Shown: in pieces, positions 5,334-7,836 of the stretch
Position numbering within the stretch: position 1 is the first letter of the stretch
How the letters are laid out: each line of letters begins with the position of its first letter
Assembly (NCBI GenBank): GCA_025999775.1
Contig: BNXT01000051.1
Location: 1 to 7,836 of the forward strand
DNA length: 7,836 bases
Direction of reading: 5' to 3'
Source of the DNA: Bacteroidia bacterium
GTDB taxonomy: Bacteria > Bacteroidota > Bacteroidia > Bacteroidales > P3
The notes under the pieces: model-generated
Told to the model about the DNA's origin: nothing
Database searches by the model: none
What the model saw: the letters and a program-made list of their open reading frames with translations, nothing else
Translations under genes and position numbers: made by a program

Positions 5334-7823
5334 TTAGCGGTTCACTTTAATGACAACACGTCTATTTTCTCTACGACCTTGATCGGTAGTGTTTGTAGCT
5401 ATCGGATCAACTTCTCCCTTGGAGACTATTTTTTGTATGCGGACAGGTTCTACGCCTTGTGCCACAAGGCCTGCTTTCACAGCGAGAGCACGTTTCCTAC
5501 CAACATCTATGTTTACCGCACTCGTACCTATATTACACGTATAGCCTTCAATTTGGACGGTCAACTTAGGATACTTCTTCAACAATGCGGCTTGCGCTTG
5601 CAATTGTTTACTTTGCCGCAGCTCTGTTGGCGCCACTTGACCAAATGAATATCCGCTGATTGGTGTTTCTAACGCTTCCATATCAGAACTGAAAGACATC
5701 ACTGTTTGTATCTCCTTTTCTTGTTCTTGGTTATTATTTTGTAAAGCGTTGCGTTGAGCTGCCAATTCGCGCTTAGCCTCTTCCGTTATTTTAACATTGC
5801 GGTTTGGTACCACAATTTTTGGAGACGGAGCCGGGGCAGCTGGTTTATTGGTCTTAGTATCCTCCTCGCGGGCAAGTTCGGTCAATTGTTTTTGACGTGC
5901 AGCAGCTGCGTCAATACGTTGTTGCCGTTCTCTATCTATCTCTTCCTGTGTCGGAGGCGGCGTTGGTTCTATCTTGTTGGGTTGGAGTGTACGAACATTA
6001 TCAGCATTCTCTCGTTCTTTTTTGATAGCTTCTTCCGCTTTAAGACGGCGTTCTGTTGCCTCTGTTGTTTCTTTTACAGTAGATACGGGGGGAGTTACCT
6101 TTGCCGGAGTTTGAACATTTTGAGAGGTGTTCGTGTTGTTCGTATGTGTCAACAAAGGTTCTTCCGTAATCAACGTAGCATTGGGTTGTTGCGCCATGTT
6201 TGCCGCTTCAGCTTTTTGTAAAGCAGCTTTAGCATTAACCAATTTAGTTTCTGCCGTTCGTTTATTCTCATTTGCAGTCAAGAGTTCAAATTCTGCCTCG
6301 CTCACACTCTTAATCTCAGCCGCTAACGTTTCATACAATGTTTGTATCTCCGCACCGTCGTCGGTTGCCGTTTTAAGCTTTTCTTCCGTTTTTTGTTGCG
6401 CAGCTTTTGCTCTGCTTAATTTCGTTTCCGACTGTTGTACTGTTTCAATTGCCTCAGAAAGTTCTACTTCCGCTAACATTACTTGCATTGCCGCCTCGTC
6501 AGTTTGGACTGTATTATCAACTTGTGCAACCGTAGTTGTGGTATCCAATGCTTCTGCCGCCAACAATTCCGATTCGGCAGCATTGACCTTATTGATATTC
6601 GTCTCTAACGCTTCTAACAGACTATGTATTTCGGCTTCGTTGGTTGCCGTATTAAGTTTTGCTTCCGTTTGCTGTAGCGCAGTTTTTGCCATGTTTGTTT
6701 TTGCCTCTGATAGTTGTATGTTTTTAACGATCTCCGCTTGCTTAGCTTGGCGTTGTTCTTCAGTTAAGACAGTCTCTACAACTGTTTCTGTAGTTCCAAA
6801 ACTTTCCCTTTCGGATACTCTTTGCGACGCTACCGTATCTTGTTGCGGGGCAGCGTTTGATTTGAAAGACTCTTCTTGACTTGTGGTATAGGATGGCAAA
6901 GCTCTTAACATTTCGGCTTCTTTCAAACTATCTCTAAATTGTTCGGTGTTCTTATCTTTTTTTCCAAAAGTGAACGCCATTTTCACACCTATAGCGGTTG
7001 TCTTAACGTCTTTTACGTAGGGATTTCCTGCGGCACCATTCTTTGATATCAATACGCTTTTTGCCGCATACGTAGTCGGAGAGGTGGCATTATAGTCTAT
7101 CATGCTCCCTTTATCATCGGTTAACAAATTAGTTAATCCATAATCTAAATACACGCCCAAAAAGAATTTATTATTGTTTTCTAGTGTCCATCGCATGCCC
7201 AGATCTACTGAAGCGCTCACCGATACCTTCGCTGCAATACTGGAACTTTGGTCATTCGTTTTAAAATCACCAAACCCCATGAATGTTTGCTTGTCATAGA
7301 GGGCGCCTTCGGGTAAATAGTAGCCAGCTGCATGTATATCAGTAGCTTGACTTTTGTAAGTGAAACTCATAGGAACACCTATTTTAGCGCCAATACCAAA
7401 CATGATACATTGTTTTTCGGGATATTTACCAATCAAAAAGTGGAACATAACCGGTATTTGCAGCAACAAAAGCTGCTGCTGTTCTTTATAATCGGATAAC
7501 GCATACCGAAACTCAAAATTTGTACGCGTGGCATCCGTAGCATCCGTAGCGCCAGACAAATCAGCGCCAGACAATTTTCTATTGAACGTATGCATCTCTG
7601 CACCCGTACTTAAAAGTAGGCGCTTTCCAAGTGAGAGATTATAATCAAGACCGACACCTACACCCAAACCCGACGATAGCGTTCCATCGTCCGGTTTATA
7701 CATCAATGCCCCCATACCGCCGTTCAGATGCACACCAAACTCGTGCTTTTGAGCAAACACACCCTCACAAACAAACATCATCATGCTTGTTATGACTACA
7801 CCAATTTTTATCAAGTATCGCAC
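5334..7823 (-). CDS. Outer-membrane protein: N-terminal beta-barrel, long coiled coil, C-terminal OmpA peptidoglycan-binding domain
   Basis: This 829-residue protein probably spans from the outer membrane to the cell wall. A signal peptide (1-24) ends in VFA before QK. Residues 25 to about 287 look like a Bacteroidota barrel: alternating strands rich in Gly and aromatics, the strand LLLLQIPVMFHF (118-129), and a final strand VKMAFTFGKK. Residues about 290-540 are Ala/Glu/Lys/Thr-rich helix, probably coiled coil, with an internal repeat. A Pro- and charge-rich linker (about 545-705) contains EPTPPPTQEE. The OmpA domain (about 725-829) has VQIEGYTCNIGT, R778 in RKRALAV and the closing GRRENRRVVIKV. 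The usual ligand-binding Asp of the GxTD motif is Cys here (C763). The assigned start is GTG at 7823. The frame is open to the right edge, so an upstream start outside the window is possible. Specific function is unknown; cell-envelope anchoring is inferred. argS follows directly. Confidence 0.88.
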   Translation of the reverse strand: MRYLIKIGVVITSMMMFVCEGVFAQKHEFGVHLNGGMGALMYKPDDGTLSSGLGVGVGLDYNLSLGKRLLLSTGAEMHTFNRKLSGADLSGATDATDATRTNFEFRYALSDYKEQQQLLLLQIPVMFHFLIGKYPEKQCIMFGIGAKIGVPMSFTYKSQATDIHAAGYYLPEGALYDKQTFMGFGDFKTNDQSSSIAAKVSVSASVDLGMRWTLENNNKFFLGVYLDYGLTNLLTDDKGSMIDYNATSPTTYAAKSVLISKNGAAGNPYVKDVKTTAIGVKMAFTFGKKDKNTEQFRDSLKEAEMLRALPSYTTSQEESFKSNAAPQQDTVASQRVSERESFGTTETVVETVLTEEQRQAKQAEIVKNIQLSEAKTNMAKTALQQTEAKLNTATNEAEIHSLLEALETNINKVNAAESELLAAEALDTTTTVAQVDNTVQTDEAAMQVMLAEVELSEAIETVQQSETKLSRAKAAQQKTEEKLKTATDDGAEIQTLYETLAAEIKSVSEAEFELLTANENKRTAETKLVNAKAALQKAEAANMAQQPNATLITEEPLLTHTNNTNTSQNVQTPAKVTPPVSTVKETTEATERRLKAEEAIKKERENADNVRTLQPNKIEPTPPPTQEEIDRERQQRIDAAAARQKQLTELAREEDTKTNKPAAPAPSPKIVVPNRNVKITEEAKRELAAQRNALQNNNQEQEKEIQTVMSFSSDMEALETPISGYSFGQVAPTELRQSKQLQAQAALLKKYPKLTVQIEGYTCNIGTSAVNIDVGRKRALAVKAGLVAQGVEPVRIQKIVSKGEVDPIATNTTDQGRRENRRVVIKVNR
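6204..6710 (-). repeat. Degenerate internal repeat coding for the coiled coil of the OmpA-family protein
   Basis: Residues 372-424 and 466-518 align over their whole length with one gap. Shared positions include SExK, AKxAxQxTExKLxTAT, EIxxLxExL and AExELLxA. A third, short copy at 524-540 (AETKLVNAKAALQKAEA) repeats only the first part. The DNA copies are 6552-6710, 6270-6428 and 6204-6254. The first two begin 282 bases apart and the third begins 174 bases after the second. Similarity is partly kept at the DNA level, which points to old in-frame duplication rather than chance composition. Confidence 0.8.
7531..7577 (-). repeat. Short in-frame tandem repeats in a predicted surface loop of the barrel
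   Basis: Two perfect 9-base copies of gcatccgta (7531-7539 and 7540-7548, plus-strand reading) lie next to two imperfect 15-base units that share agcgccagacaa (7548-7559 and 7563-7574). They code for LSGAD-LSGAT-DAT-DAT (residues about 84-98). Both unit lengths are multiples of three, so gain or loss would change loop length without a frameshift. Confidence 0.75.
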
Positions 7824-7836
7824 GTTACAACTATTT

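Noticed and set aside
5235..6221. Two further plus-strand open frames (5235-5648 and 5754-6221)
   Set aside because: Both lie antisense to the OmpA-family gene and the start of argS, and their products have no recognisable features.
6127..6879. A 250-codon open frame on the plus strand, rich in Ser, Val, Ala and Cys
   Set aside because: It is exactly antisense to the coiled-coil region of the OmpA-family protein. Ala/Glu/Thr/Gln-rich coding DNA gives few stops on the opposite strand, and the product has no domain or motif. The minus-strand reading explains the region fully.

Overview
The window looks like ordinary chromosome of a Bacteroidota member, most likely Bacteroidales. The reasons are a promoter of the Bacteroidota type (TTTG, 20 bases, TAnnTTTG) ahead of the L25 gene, a GldE-type CNNM/CorC protein, an OmpA-family protein with a Bacteroidota-style N-terminal barrel, and sparse Shine-Dalgarno sequences. 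There is no sign of phage, transposon, CRISPR array, tRNA or rRNA. Genes are packed tightly and no gap exceeds about 100 bases. Genus cannot be decided from the sequence alone.

Left, plus strand (1-930): a small two-helix membrane protein with a charged, His-rich tail overlaps by 32 bases the start of an ECF sigma factor gene. The overlap suggests the two are made together. Whether the membrane protein controls the sigma factor is an open inference.

Centre-left, plus strand (about 963-3524): a promoter drives what looks like a three-gene operon: the long (CTC/TL5) form of ribosomal protein L25, peptidyl-tRNA hydrolase starting with GTG, and a GldE-like membrane protein with CBS and CorC/HlyC domains. 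The last two genes are one base apart. The first two genes serve translation; the third is a membrane protein with no obvious link to them.

Right, minus strand (3529-7823): a large outer-membrane protein is followed after 23 bases by arginyl-tRNA synthetase, whose stop codon lies only four bases from the stop of the convergent gldE-like gene. The outer-membrane protein joins a signal peptide, a beta-barrel, a long Ala/Glu/Thr/Lys-rich coiled coil with internal repeats, a Pro/charged linker and an OmpA peptidoglycan-binding domain. It could span from the cell surface to the cell wall. Its gene may extend beyond the right edge.

I see no convincing new multi-gene system. The points most worth following are the membrane protein/sigma factor pair, the architecture and repeats of the OmpA-family protein, short in-frame tandem repeats in a predicted surface loop of its barrel, and a Cys in place of the usual peptidoglycan-binding Asp in its OmpA domain.
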